A stretch of DNA of 64,000 nt from positions 62,001-126,000 of the forward strand of contig NZ_JOID01000004.1 of assembly GCF_000719865.1 (NCBI RefSeq), given 5' to 3'. Shown piece after piece: positions 49,801 through 58,474 of the stretch. The DNA is from Streptomyces albus subsp. albus (GTDB lineage Bacteria > Actinomycetota > Actinomycetes > Streptomycetales > Streptomycetaceae). Within the stretch, counting starts at the first letter, position 1. Every line of letters starts with the position of its first letter. Made by a program: the position numbers and the translations under genes. The notes under the pieces were generated by a model. The model did no database searches and was not told the origin of the DNA. It saw only the letters and a program-made list of their open reading frames with translations.

Positions 49801-52347
49801 ATGGGACGGGGCAAGCTCAGGATCTACCTCGGGGCGGCGCCGGGGGTCGGGAAGACCTACGCGATGCTCTCCGAGGCGCACCGGCGCGCCGAGCGGGGCA
49901 CCGACGTCGTCGTCGCGCTCGCCGAACCGCACGGACGCAAGCGCACCGCGGCCCTGCTGGAGGGCCTGGAGCGGATCCCCCGGCGGAAGCCGGAGGGCGG
50001 CAGCGGGGCCGGCGCGGGCGAGATGGACGTGGCGGCCGTGCTGGAGCGGCGCCCCGCCGTCGCCGTCGTGGACGAACTCGCCCACACCAACGCGCCGGGA
50101 TCGCGGAACCCCAAGCGGTGGAAGGACGTCGAGGAGCTGCTGCGGGCCGGGATCGACGTGATCTCCACCGTCAACATCCAGCATCTGGAGTCGCTGGGCG
50201 ATGTGGTGGAGTCCATCACCGGCGTCCGGCAGAGCGAGACGGTGCCGGACGAAGTGGTGCGCCGGGCCGACCAGATCGAGCTGGTCGACATGTCGCCGGA
50301 GGCGCTGCGCCGGCGGATGGCGCACGGCAACATCTACGCCCCCGACAAGGTCGACGCGGCCCTCTCCAACTACTTCCGCCCCGGCAACCTCACCGCCCTG
50401 CGCGAACTGGCGCTGCTGTGGACCGCCGACCGGGTCGACGAGTACCTCCAGCAGTACCGCAGCGAGCACCGCATCCGCTCCACCTGGCAGGCCCGGGAAC
50501 GGATCGTCGTCGGCCTCACCGGCGGCCCCGAGGGCCGTACGCTGCTGCGGCGCGCCGCGCGGGTGGCGGCCCGCGGCTCCGGCGGGGAGATCCTCGCCGT
50601 GCACATCTCGCCGAGCACCGGGCTGGCCTACCCCTCGCCGAAGGAACTGGCCGTCCAGCGCACACTGGTGGAGGACCTCGGCGGCACCTTCCACCACGTG
50701 ATCGGCGACGCGGTGCCGGCCGCCCTGCTGGACTTCGCGCGCGGGGTCAACGCCACCCAGATCCTGCTGGGTTCCAGCCGCCGAAAGCCCTGGCAGTACG
50801 TCTTCGGGCCGGGGGTCGGCGCCACGGTCGCCCGGGAGTCGGGTCCGGATCTCGACGTGCACATCGTCACCCACGAGGAGGCCGCCAAGGGGCGCGGGCT
50901 GCCGGTGCCGCGCGGGGTGGCGCTCGGCCGGACCCGGAGCGTGGCGGGCTGGCTGGCGGGGATCGCCGGGCCGGTGCTGCTGACCCTGATCCTCACGGCC
51001 CAGCACCCGCGGCCGGAGTTCGCCAACGACGTCCTGCTGTACCTCTTCCTCACCGTGCTGGCGGCGCTGCTGGGCGGGCTGCTGCCGGCGCTGGCCGCGG
51101 CTGCCATCGGCACCGTGCTGCTCAACTACTTCTTCACCCCGCCCGTGCGCACGCTGACCGTCGCCGACCCCGGCAACCTCGTCTCCATGGTGGTTTTCTT
51201 CGCGGTCGCGGTCTCCGTCGCCTCGGTCGTCGACCTGGCCGCCCGGCGCACCCAGCAGGCGGCGCGGCTGCGCGCGGAGTCGCAGATCCTGTCCTTCCTG
51301 GCGGGCGGGGTGCTGCGCGGGGAGACGAGCCTGGAGGCGCTGCTGGAGCGGGTCCGGGAGACCTTCGGCATGGACTCGGTGGCCCTGCTGGAGCGGGAGA
51401 GCGACGTCGAGCCGTGGCGCCGGGCCGGCGGCGTGGGGCCGGCCCCCGCGTCCTGCCCCGAGGACGCCGACGTGGACATGCCGGTCGGAGACCACATGAT
51501 GCTGGCCCTGTGCGGCCGGGTGCTGCCCGCGGCGGACCGCCGGGTGCTCTCGGCCTTCGCGGCCCAGGCCGTGGCGGTACGGGACCGGGAGCGGCTCGTC
51601 GGCGAGGCGGAGCAGGCGCGGGAGCTGGCGGAGGGGAACCGGATCCGCACCGCCCTGCTCGCCGCCGTCTCGCACGATCTGCGCACCCCGCTCGCCGGGA
51701 TCAAGGCGGCCGTCTCCTCGCTCCGCTCGGAGGACGTGTGCTGGTCGGAGGAGGACGAGCGGGAGCTGCTGGCGGGCATCGAGGACGGCGCGGACCGGCT
51801 CGACCACCTGGTGGGCAATCTGCTCGACATGTCCCGGCTGCAGACCGGCACCGTCACCCCGCTGATCCGGGACGCCGACCTCGACGAGGTGGTGCCGGTG
51901 GCCCTCGGCGGGGTCCCCGACGGCAGCGTGGTGCTGGACATCCCCGAGGTGCTGCCGATGGTCGCCGTGGACCCCGGGCTGCTGGAGCGGGCCGTGGCCA
52001 ACATCGTGGAGAACGCGGTCAAGTACAGCCCGGAGGGGGTGCCGGTGCTGGTCGCGGCGAGCGCGCTGGGGGAGCGGGTGGAGATCCGGGTGGTGGACCG
52101 GGGGCCGGGGGTGCCGGACGCCGAGAAGGAACGGATATTTGAACCCTTCCAGCGGCACGGCGACGCCCCGCGGGGCGCCGGGGTGGGGCTCGGCCTCGCC
52201 GTCGCCCGCGGCTTCGCCGAGGCGATGGGCGGCACGCTCGCCGCCGAGGACACCCCGGGCGGCGGGATGACGATGGTGCTCACGGTGCGGGCGGCGGGCG
52301 GCCGCCCGCCGTGCCGTGCGGATCTCCCGGCGACGGTGACCTCGTGA
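49801..52347 (+). CDS. kdpD: Potassium-sensing histidine kinase KdpD
   Basis: An 848-residue sensor kinase. The N-terminal KdpD domain holds Walker A GAAPGVGKTYAML (residues 11-23) and VAVVDELAHTNAPGSRNPKRWKDVEELL; in other bacteria this part binds ATP and, through the following USP domain, c-di-AMP. The USP-like domain (about 230-360) includes EILAVHISPSTG and QILLGSSRRKPWQY. Four short membrane segments (about 380-480), a GAF-like part, HisKA with H625 (VSHDLRTPLAG) and HATPase (NIVENAVKYSPEGV, GVGLGLAVARGFAEAMGG) follow. The ATG start is leaderless-like. No kdpFABC genes lie nearby; KdpE follows after 92 bases. Confidence 0.94.
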   Translation: MGRGKLRIYLGAAPGVGKTYAMLSEAHRRAERGTDVVVALAEPHGRKRTAALLEGLERIPRRKPEGGSGAGAGEMDVAAVLERRPAVAVVDELAHTNAPGSRNPKRWKDVEELLRAGIDVISTVNIQHLESLGDVVESITGVRQSETVPDEVVRRADQIELVDMSPEALRRRMAHGNIYAPDKVDAALSNYFRPGNLTALRELALLWTADRVDEYLQQYRSEHRIRSTWQARERIVVGLTGGPEGRTLLRRAARVAARGSGGEILAVHISPSTGLAYPSPKELAVQRTLVEDLGGTFHHVIGDAVPAALLDFARGVNATQILLGSSRRKPWQYVFGPGVGATVARESGPDLDVHIVTHEEAAKGRGLPVPRGVALGRTRSVAGWLAGIAGPVLLTLILTAQHPRPEFANDVLLYLFLTVLAALLGGLLPALAAAAIGTVLLNYFFTPPVRTLTVADPGNLVSMVVFFAVAVSVASVVDLAARRTQQAARLRAESQILSFLAGGVLRGETSLEALLERVRETFGMDSVALLERESDVEPWRRAGGVGPAPASCPEDADVDMPVGDHMMLALCGRVLPAADRRVLSAFAAQAVAVRDRERLVGEAEQARELAEGNRIRTALLAAVSHDLRTPLAGIKAAVSSLRSEDVCWSEEDERELLAGIEDGADRLDHLVGNLLDMSRLQTGTVTPLIRDADLDEVVPVALGGVPDGSVVLDIPEVLPMVAVDPGLLERAVANIVENAVKYSPEGVPVLVAASALGERVEIRVVDRGPGVPDAEKERIFEPFQRHGDAPRGAGVGLGLAVARGFAEAMGGTLAAEDTPGGGMTMVLTVRAAGGRPPCRADLPATVTS

Positions 52348-52439
52348 ACGCGGCGGCGGACGGCGGGGCGTATGGTCCTCCCGGTCCGGAGCGGCGGAGC
52401 GCCACCGGACGGCGGAGACGAGAGAAAGGCCGCACAGCC

Positions 52440-53156
52440 ATGCCGCAGTCACCCGCACGGACCGGTCCGGCCCGGCGCAGGGTCCTGGTCGTCGACGATG
52501 AGCCGCGGATCGTCCGGGCCCTCGTCATCAACCTCCGGGCGCGCGACTACGAGGTCGACACCGCCGCCGACGGCGCCACCGCCCTCCGCACGGCGGCCGC
52601 CCACCGCCCCGACGCGGTGATCCTCGACCTGGGGCTGCCCGACATGGACGGGGTGGACGTCCTCCACGAGCTGCGCCGCACCAGCCGGGTGCCGGTCCTG
52701 GTGCTCTCCGCACGCCAGACCTCCGGTGAGAAGGTCAAGGCCCTCGACGCCGGCGCGGACGACTACGTCACCAAGCCGTTCGGCATGGACGAGCTGCTGG
52801 CCCGGCTGCGCGCGGCCGTCCGGCGCTCCGAGCCCGTCGCCGCCGCCGAGGAGACGGTGCTGGTCGAGACCGAGGAGTTCACCGTCGACCTGGCCGCGAA
52901 GCGCGTAAACCGCGGCGGCAGGGACATCCGGCTGACCCCGACGGAATGGCATCTGCTGGAGGTGCTGGTCCGCAGCCCGGGGCGGCTGGTGGGCCAGAAA
53001 CAGCTGCTGCAGGAGGTCTGGGGGCCCTCCTACGGCACCGAGACCAACTATCTCCGCGTCTACATGGCGCAGCTCCGCCGTAAACTGGAAGCGGACCCTT
53101 CACATCCCCGGCATTTCATCACCGAGCCCGGCATGGGTTACCGCTTCGAGCCGTGA
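52440..53156 (+). CDS. kdpE: Response regulator KdpE
   Basis: A 238-residue OmpR-family regulator. The receiver has DD in VLVVDDEPRIV, phospho-acceptor D63 (VILDLGLPDMDG), Ser in VLSARQTSGEKVKALDAGADDY and K in VTKPFGMDELL. The winged helix has IRLTPTEWHLLEVLVRSPGRLVGQKQLLQEVWGPSYGTETNYLRVYMAQLRRKLEADPSHPRHFITEPGMGYRF, the typical KdpE text. ATG 52440 is used because it gives a normal N terminus; AAAGG lies 11 bases upstream. It pairs with kdpD. Its usual target, kdpFABC, is not in the window, so local targets such as the divergent TrkA/KimA-like genes deserve attention. Confidence 0.93.
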   Translation: MPQSPARTGPARRRVLVVDDEPRIVRALVINLRARDYEVDTAADGATALRTAAAHRPDAVILDLGLPDMDGVDVLHELRRTSRVPVLVLSARQTSGEKVKALDAGADDYVTKPFGMDELLARLRAAVRRSEPVAAAEETVLVETEEFTVDLAAKRVNRGGRDIRLTPTEWHLLEVLVRSPGRLVGQKQLLQEVWGPSYGTETNYLRVYMAQLRRKLEADPSHPRHFITEPGMGYRFEP

Positions 53157-53178
53157 TCCGTCCGGCCCCACCCCCCGG

Positions 53179-53184
53179 TAGGCT
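53179..53184 (+). promoter_or_regulatory. Candidate -10 box of the OB-fold gene
   Basis: TAGGCT ends 6 bases before the ATG at 53191, a leaderless arrangement. Confidence 0.45.
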
Positions 53185-53190
53185 GCCCGT

Positions 53191-53592
53191 ATGAGTGGTG
53201 CTTCCCGCCCCGTGAAACAGACCGGCCGCTTCCGCCGGATGCTCGACCGGCTCTCCTCCACCCCCGAGGAGCTGGACGCCGACGAGCTCCAGGAGGACGC
53301 CCGGGAGACGGCGGGCTGCGTTCCCATCCGGGAATGCCCCGACCGCGAGGTCGTCAAGGTGACCGGTACGCTCCGCACGGTCACCCAGCGTCCCAGGGCG
53401 GGGGTGCCCGCGCTGGAGGCCGAGCTGTACGACGGGTCCGCGCCGCTGGACGTGGTCTGGCTGGGCCGGCGCTCGATCGCCGGCATAGAACCGGGGCGTC
53501 GGCTGATCGCGACCGGACGGGTCTCGACGAGCCAGGGCCGCCGCGTGCTGTTCAACCCCCGATACGAACTCCGACCTCCCGGACAGGAGTAG
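53191..53592 (+). CDS. OB-fold nucleic acid binding domain protein
   Basis: A 133-residue protein. After a basic helix (RPVKQTGRFRRMLDRLSSTPEELDADELQEDARETAGC) comes an OB-fold barrel: REVVKVTGTLRTVTQRPRAGVPALEAELYDGSAPLDVVWLGRRSIAGIEPGRRLIATGRVSTSQGRRVLFNPRYELRPP. The arrangement resembles the wedge-like OB module of RecG-type proteins, alone. It probably binds single-stranded nucleic acid. It starts 34 bases after kdpE but has its own leaderless-type -10. DUF3159 follows after three bases, so these two form an operon. Confidence 0.88.
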   Translation: MSGASRPVKQTGRFRRMLDRLSSTPEELDADELQEDARETAGCVPIRECPDREVVKVTGTLRTVTQRPRAGVPALEAELYDGSAPLDVVWLGRRSIAGIEPGRRLIATGRVSTSQGRRVLFNPRYELRPPGQE

Positions 53593-53595
53593 CCG

Positions 53596-54534
53596 GTGGC
53601 GTCCTTCGACAAGCCGACTCCCACGACCGCAGCAGAGACCGCCGGCGAGAGCCCGGACCAGGACCAGGACCAGGGCGCGGACCGGGGCCCCGCGGGGAGC
53701 CGGGCCGCCGCCGACACCGCGCTGCTGGAGGCGTTCGGCGGGGTGCGCGGCATGGTGGACACCACCGTGCCCGGTCTCGTCTTCGTCCTCCTCTTCACGA
53801 TCAAGCGCGACATCAACCTGTCGGCGATCGCCGCGCTCGGGGTGACAGCGGTGCTCGCCGCCGCGCGGCTGGTCCGGCGGGACACGCTCAAACACGCCTT
53901 GAGCGGGCTCTTCGGTGTGGCCTTCGGCGCCGTCTTCGCGATGATGTCCGACAACGCGAAGAACTTCTATCTGCCGGGCATGCTCTACACCCTGGGCCTC
54001 TCGGTGGTGTACATCCTCTCGGCGGTCTTCCGCTTCCCGCTGATCGGCCTGCTGCTCGGCCCCATCCTGCGGGAGAACCTCTCCTGGCGCACCCGCAACC
54101 CGGGCCGCTTCCGCGCCTACACCCGGGCCACGTGGGCCTGGGGCCTCATCCTGCTCGGCAAGTCGGCGATCCTCTTCCCGCTCTACTGGTGGGGCGACGC
54201 CACCCAGCTCGGCTGGGTGAAGGTGGCGCTCGGCATTCCGCCGTTCCTCCTCTGCGTCTACCTGACCTGGATCTTCCTGGCCAAGGCCCCGCCGCCGATC
54301 GATGTGATCGCCGAGATGGAGGCGGAGGAGCGGGAGCGCGAGGAGCGCGAGCGGGCCCACCACGAGGGGGAGGACGCCTTCGAACGGCTGGCGCACGAGG
54401 TCGTGGACGACGCGGTCGAGCGGCTGTCCGGACATGGCGGCGACGGCGGGCAGACCGGCCGCACCGGCCCGGAGGGCGCCGTCCGGGCGGACGGGGCGGA
54501 GCCGCCGGCCCGCCGCCGGCACGCGCGCGACTGA
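53596..54534 (+). CDS. DUF3159 family membrane protein
   Basis: A 312-residue integral membrane protein from GTG 53596. The conserved core starts AFGGVRGMVDTTVPGLVFVLLFTIKRDINLSAIAALGVTAVLAAARLVRRDTLKHALSGLFGVAFGAVFAMMSDNAKNFYLPGMLYTLGLSVVYILSAVFRFPLIGLLLGPIL. It gives about six membrane segments in pairs. The RxLxWRTRNPGRFRAYTRATWAWGLIL stretch is typical of the family. The C terminus is a charged coil (EMEAEEREREERERAHHEGE) plus a Gly-rich tail. The function is unknown. Its position between an OB-fold gene and the TrkA/KimA-like pair is conserved in Streptomyces as far as I recall. Confidence 0.9.
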   Translation: MASFDKPTPTTAAETAGESPDQDQDQGADRGPAGSRAAADTALLEAFGGVRGMVDTTVPGLVFVLLFTIKRDINLSAIAALGVTAVLAAARLVRRDTLKHALSGLFGVAFGAVFAMMSDNAKNFYLPGMLYTLGLSVVYILSAVFRFPLIGLLLGPILRENLSWRTRNPGRFRAYTRATWAWGLILLGKSAILFPLYWWGDATQLGWVKVALGIPPFLLCVYLTWIFLAKAPPPIDVIAEMEAEEREREERERAHHEGEDAFERLAHEVVDDAVERLSGHGGDGGQTGRTGPEGAVRADGAEPPARRRHARD

Positions 54535-54588
54535 GCGGACGCGGGCGGCGCGCGGGCGCTGCCTGTGTTCCGTGTCTGTGTTCCGTAC

Positions 54589-54643
54589 GGCCGAGGGGCC
54601 CGGATACCGATGGTTCGACCACCGGTTTCCGGGCCCCTCGGCC
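54589..54643. terminator. Bidirectional terminator between DUF3159 and trkA genes
   Basis: A long hairpin: a 16-bp outer stem (54589-54604 with 54628-54643), a T-T mismatch, then a 9-bp inner stem with one mismatch closing on the loop TCG. Confidence 0.85.
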
Positions 54644-54706
54644 GCGTGTCACGGGCGCGTACGCCCCGGGCGCCGTGCCCGCCGTACGCGCCGTCGGGCC
54701 GCCGGG

Positions 54707-55378
54707 TCAGCCGCCCTGACGGCGCACCGACAGCAGTTCCTCCAGCCGCTCCTCACGGGCCGGTGCCGCGACGAACAGCAGTTCGTCACCGGCCTCCAGG
54801 GCGTCCTCCTGGCTGGGGACCAGCACCCGCGTGCCGCGGATGATCGTGACCAGCGAGGTGTCCTCCGGCCAGTCCACGTCGCCGACGCGGGTGCCCGCGA
54901 GGGCGGACTCGGGCGGCAGCGTCAGCTCGACGAGGTTGGCGTCGCCGTGGCTGAAGCGCAGCAGCCGGACGAGGTCGCCGACGCTCACCGCCTCCTCCAC
55001 CAGGGCCGACATCAGGCGCGGGGTGGAGACCGCCACGTCCACGCCCCAGGACTCGTTGAACAGCCATTCGTTCTTGGGGTGGTTGACCCGGGCCACCACG
55101 CGCGGCACCCCGTACTCGGTCTTGGCGAGCAGCGACACGACCAGGTTGACCTTGTCGTCACCGGTCGCCGCGATCACCACGTTGCAGCGCTGGAGCGCGG
55201 CCTCGTCCAGCGAGGTGATCTCGCAGGCGTCCGCCAGCAGCCACTCGGCCTGCGGCACCCGCTCCACCGAGATCGCCGTCGGGGCCTTGTCGATCAGCAG
55301 CACCTCGTGCCCGTTCTCCAGGAGCTCGCCCGCGATGGAGCGGCCCACCGCACCGGCACCCGCGATCGCCACCCTCAT
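54707..55378 (-). CDS. TrkA-family potassium transport regulator (second RCK subunit)
   Basis: A 223-residue RCK protein. The NAD-binding Rossmann motif is MRVAIAGAGAVGRSIAGELLENGHEVLLID (GxGxxG). The acidic residue ending the second strand is D30. CNVVIAATGDDKVNLVVSLLAKTEYGVPRVVARVNHPKNEWLF follows. The C-terminal RCK_C domain is ELTLPPESALAGTRVGDVDWPEDTSLVTIIRGTRVLVPSQEDALEAGDELLFVA; such domains bind nucleotides, sometimes c-di-AMP. ATG 55378 shares ATGA with the stop of the first TrkA gene, so the two are coupled and probably form a heteromer. No TrkH/KtrB channel gene is near; the likely partner is the divergent KimA-like transporter. Confidence 0.9.
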   Translation of the reverse strand: MRVAIAGAGAVGRSIAGELLENGHEVLLIDKAPTAISVERVPQAEWLLADACEITSLDEAALQRCNVVIAATGDDKVNLVVSLLAKTEYGVPRVVARVNHPKNEWLFNESWGVDVAVSTPRLMSALVEEAVSVGDLVRLLRFSHGDANLVELTLPPESALAGTRVGDVDWPEDTSLVTIIRGTRVLVPSQEDALEAGDELLFVAAPAREERLEELLSVRRQGG

Positions 55379-56043
55379 CGCCGTTCCTCCCCGGGGCCCT
55401 CGGAGAAGACCGCCTCGACCTTGTCCATGTCGTCGACGCGCATCATCACATGCACCAGGTCGCCTTCCTGCAGCACCGTCTGGGAGGTGGGCAGTATGGC
55501 CTCGCCGAGCCGGGTCAGGAACGCCACCCGCACGCCCGTCTCCTCCTGGAGCCGGCCGACCTTGTGGCCGACCCATTCGGTGGAGACGTGCACCTCGGCC
55601 AGTTGCACCGCGCCGCTCGGGTCGCGCCAGAGCGCCTCGGCCCCGGACGGCAGCAGCCGGCGCAGTATCTGGTCCGCGGTCCAGCGGACGGTGGCCACGG
55701 TGGGAATGCCCAGCCGCTGGTAGACCTCCGCGCGCCGCGGGTCGTAGATGCGGGCCGCCACGTTCTCCACCGCGAACATCTCCCGCGCCACCCGGGCCGC
55801 GATGATGTTGGAGTTGTCGCCGCTGCTCACTGCGGCGAACGCGCCCGCCTCCTCGATACCGGCCTCGCGGAGCGTGTCCTGGTCGAAACCCATTCCGGTG
55901 ACCCGGCGGCCGCCGAATCCCGAGCCGAGGCGGCGGAAGGCGGTGGGGTCCTGGTCGATGACGGCGACCGTGTGGCCCTGTTCTTCAAGCGTCTGTGCCA
56001 GGGCCGAACCGACCCGGCCACAGCCCATGATCACGATGTGCAT
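55375..56043 (-). CDS. TrkA-family potassium transport regulator (first RCK subunit)
   Basis: A 222-residue RCK protein. The N-terminal Rossmann motif is MHIVIMGCGRVGSALAQTLEEQGHTVAVIDQDP. It continues GMGFDQDTLREAGIEEAGAFAAVSSGDNSNIIAARVAREMFAVENVAARIYDPRRAEVYQRLGIPTVATVRWTADQILRRLLP, typical of TrkA. The RCK_C domain is QLAEVHVSTEWVGHKVGRLQEETGVRVAFLTRLGEAILPTSQTVLQEGDLVHVMMR. It is the first gene of a two-gene operon on the minus strand and is divergent from the KimA-like gene (249 bases between starts). Together the two subunits could gate or regulate that transporter. Confidence 0.9.
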   Translation of the reverse strand: MHIVIMGCGRVGSALAQTLEEQGHTVAVIDQDPTAFRRLGSGFGGRRVTGMGFDQDTLREAGIEEAGAFAAVSSGDNSNIIAARVAREMFAVENVAARIYDPRRAEVYQRLGIPTVATVRWTADQILRRLLPSGAEALWRDPSGAVQLAEVHVSTEWVGHKVGRLQEETGVRVAFLTRLGEAILPTSQTVLQEGDLVHVMMRVDDMDKVEAVFSEGPGEERR

Positions 56044-56279
56044 GAGGACTTACCCCGCGCCTTCCCCTGCCGTTGTGACCTGGACACACATCGCCCATCA
56101 TCCTTCCGTCCCCGCCGGGGTGCCACTGATCCGTGCTGTCCCCGGCAACGCTACCCCTCCGTGCTCGGGCGGACGCCCTCGCGTACCCGGTCTCACCTCC
56201 CGTGTTCCCCCGGTGTTCGAATCGCGTCAAGGAGTTCCGTCATCCGGACCACAGGAGCGGTCGCCGCCGCCGGCGGGCT

Positions 56280-56285
56280 TACGAT
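56280..56285 (+). promoter_or_regulatory. Candidate -10 box, leaderless start of the KimA-like gene
   Basis: TACGAT ends 7 bases before the GTG at 56293. No Shine-Dalgarno sequence lies between. Confidence 0.45.
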
Positions 56286-56292
56286 CCTCAGC

Positions 56293-58404
56293 GTGTCCAA
56301 ACTGACCGACGTGCCCAAACGGATTCTGATCGGCCGGGCGCTGCGCAGCGACAGGCTCGGGGAGACGCTCCTCCCCAAGCGGATCGCCCTTCCCGTCTTC
56401 GCCTCCGACCCGCTCTCGTCCGTGGCCTACGCGCCGGGAGAGGTGCTGATCGTCCTCTCCGTCGCGGGGGTGTCGGCCTATCACTTCAGCCCGTGGATCA
56501 CGGCCGCCGTCGTGCTGCTCATGTTCATCGTCGTCGCCTCGTACCGGCAGAACGTGCACGCCTACCCCAGCGGGGGCGGCGACTACGAGGTGGCCACCAC
56601 GAACCTGGGGCCGCGCGCCGGACTCGCCGTCGCGGGAGCGCTGCTGGTCGACTACGTCCTCACCGTCGCCGTGTCGATCGCGGCCGGGGTGGAGAACCTG
56701 GGCTCGGCGGTGCCGTTCGTGGCCGAGCACCAGACCGCGTTCGCAATCGGCACCATCGTGGTGCTGACCCTGATGAACCTGCGGGGCGTGCGGGAGTCCG
56801 GCAAGCTCTTCGCCGTCCCGACGTACGTCTTCGTCGCCGCCGTCTTCCTGATGATCTTCTGGGGGGCCGTCCGCGGGCTCGTTCTCGACGAGGAGATGCG
56901 CGCCCCCACCGCGGACTTCGAGATCGCCGCGGAGGAGCAGAGACTCGCCGGCTTCGCCCTGGTGTTCCTGCTGCTGCGGGCGTTCTCCTCCGGCTGCGCC
57001 GCGCTCACCGGCGTCGAGGCGATCAGCAACGGCGTCCCCGCCTTCCGCCGCCCCAAGAGCCGCAACGCCGCGACCACCCTGGCCCTGATGGGCTCCCTGG
57101 CCGTCACCATGTTCGTCGGCATCATCGCGCTCGCCATGGCCAGCGACGTCAAGATGGCCGAGCGGCCGGCCCACGAACTGCTGCGGGACGGCGTCCCGGT
57201 CGGCGCCGACTACCACCAGGACCCCGTCATCTCGCAGGTCGCCGCGGCGGTCTTCGGCGGGGGCTCGCTGCTCTTCCTGCTGCTGGCCGGGGCCACGGCG
57301 CTGGTGCTGTTCCTGGCGGCCAACACCGCCTACAACGGATTCCCGCTGCTCGGCTCGATCCTGGCCCAGGACCGCTATCTGCCGCGCCAGCTGCACACCC
57401 GCGGCGACCGGCTGGCGTTCTCCAACGGCATCGTGATGCTGGCGGGCGCCGCCGCCGTGCTGGTGTACGTCTACGACGCCGACTCGACCCGGCTGATCCA
57501 GCTCTACATCGTCGGCGTCTTCGTGTCCTTCACGCTCAGCCAGGCCGGCATGGTCCGGCACTGGAACCGGCATCTGGCCCAGGAGACCTCCCCGGAGGCC
57601 CGGCGCCGCATGCGGCGTTCGCGGGTGATCAACTTCGTCGGGGCCTGTATCACCGGGCTGGTGCTCGTCGTGGTGCTGGTCACCAAGTTCACCCACGGCG
57701 CCTGGGTCGCCCTGCTGGGCATGGTGATCTTCTACGGGGTGATGACGGCGATCCGCGGTCACTACGACCGGGTCGCGGAGGAACTGGCCGCGCCCGACGA
57801 GCCGGACGACGGGACCACGCGCCCCTCGCGGGTGCACTCGATCGTCCTGGTCTCCAAGGTGCACAAGCCGACCCTGCGCGCGCTGGCCTACGCGAAGCTG
57901 CTGCGCTCCGGGCCGCTGGAGGCGCTGAGCGTCAACGTGGACCCGGAGGAGACCCGGGAGCTGCGGGCGGAGTGGGAGCGGCGGGGGATCACCGTTCCGC
58001 TGAAGATCCTGGACTCGCCGTACCGGGAGGTCACCCGGCCGACCATCGAGTACGTCAAGGGGCTGCGCCGGGACAGCCCGCGGGACGCGGTCACCGTCTA
58101 CATCCCGGAGTACGTGGTCGGCCACTGGTACGAGCATCTGCTGCACAACCAGAGCGCGCTGCGGCTGAAGGGACGGCTGCTGTTCACGCCCGGGGTGATG
58201 GTGACCTCCGTGCCGTACCAGCTGGAGTCCTCCGAGCGGGCCAAGGCGCGGGCGAAGCGCCGGGCCGACTGGAGCGCGCCGGGCGCGGTGCGGCGGGGGC
58301 CGGCGGGGCCGGCGGGCTCGTCCGGAGGGGCCGAACGAGGGCTTCCCGGGCCGGAGTTCCGCACCGACTCCGGTGTGGACGGAGGGCCTCTGCCGGGGGC
58401 GTAG
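56293..58404 (+). CDS. KimA-like APC-superfamily potassium transporter
   Basis: A 703-residue membrane protein. About twelve hydrophobic segments carry KUP/KimA-type text that I recall from B. subtilis KimA: ASDPLSSVAYAPGE (TM1 ion-site residues D and Y), QNVHAYPSGGGDYEVA, LVDYVLTVAVSIAAG, LRAFSSGCAALTGVEAISNGVPAFRRPKSRNAATTLALMG, AANTAYNGFPLLGSILAQDRYLPRQ, RGDRLAFSNGIVML. The Tyr and Thr/Glu residues that coordinate potassium in KimA appear kept. A long cytoplasmic C terminus (residues 520-703) has a USP-like part (RVHSIVLVSKVHKPTLRALAYAKLL, SVNVDPEET). GTG 56293 follows a leaderless -10. Often annotated only as amino acid permease; the KimA reading is inference from likeness and neighbours. 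Confidence 0.85.
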   Translation: MSKLTDVPKRILIGRALRSDRLGETLLPKRIALPVFASDPLSSVAYAPGEVLIVLSVAGVSAYHFSPWITAAVVLLMFIVVASYRQNVHAYPSGGGDYEVATTNLGPRAGLAVAGALLVDYVLTVAVSIAAGVENLGSAVPFVAEHQTAFAIGTIVVLTLMNLRGVRESGKLFAVPTYVFVAAVFLMIFWGAVRGLVLDEEMRAPTADFEIAAEEQRLAGFALVFLLLRAFSSGCAALTGVEAISNGVPAFRRPKSRNAATTLALMGSLAVTMFVGIIALAMASDVKMAERPAHELLRDGVPVGADYHQDPVISQVAAAVFGGGSLLFLLLAGATALVLFLAANTAYNGFPLLGSILAQDRYLPRQLHTRGDRLAFSNGIVMLAGAAAVLVYVYDADSTRLIQLYIVGVFVSFTLSQAGMVRHWNRHLAQETSPEARRRMRRSRVINFVGACITGLVLVVVLVTKFTHGAWVALLGMVIFYGVMTAIRGHYDRVAEELAAPDEPDDGTTRPSRVHSIVLVSKVHKPTLRALAYAKLLRSGPLEALSVNVDPEETRELRAEWERRGITVPLKILDSPYREVTRPTIEYVKGLRRDSPRDAVTVYIPEYVVGHWYEHLLHNQSALRLKGRLLFTPGVMVTSVPYQLESSERAKARAKRRADWSAPGAVRRGPAGPAGSSGGAERGLPGPEFRTDSGVDGGPLPGA

Positions 58405-58474
58405 ACTGGAGGGCTGCGGTCGGCCCGGCCCGCCCCGCTCTTCACCTCACCACCAGCTCAGGAGCATCCCCGCT

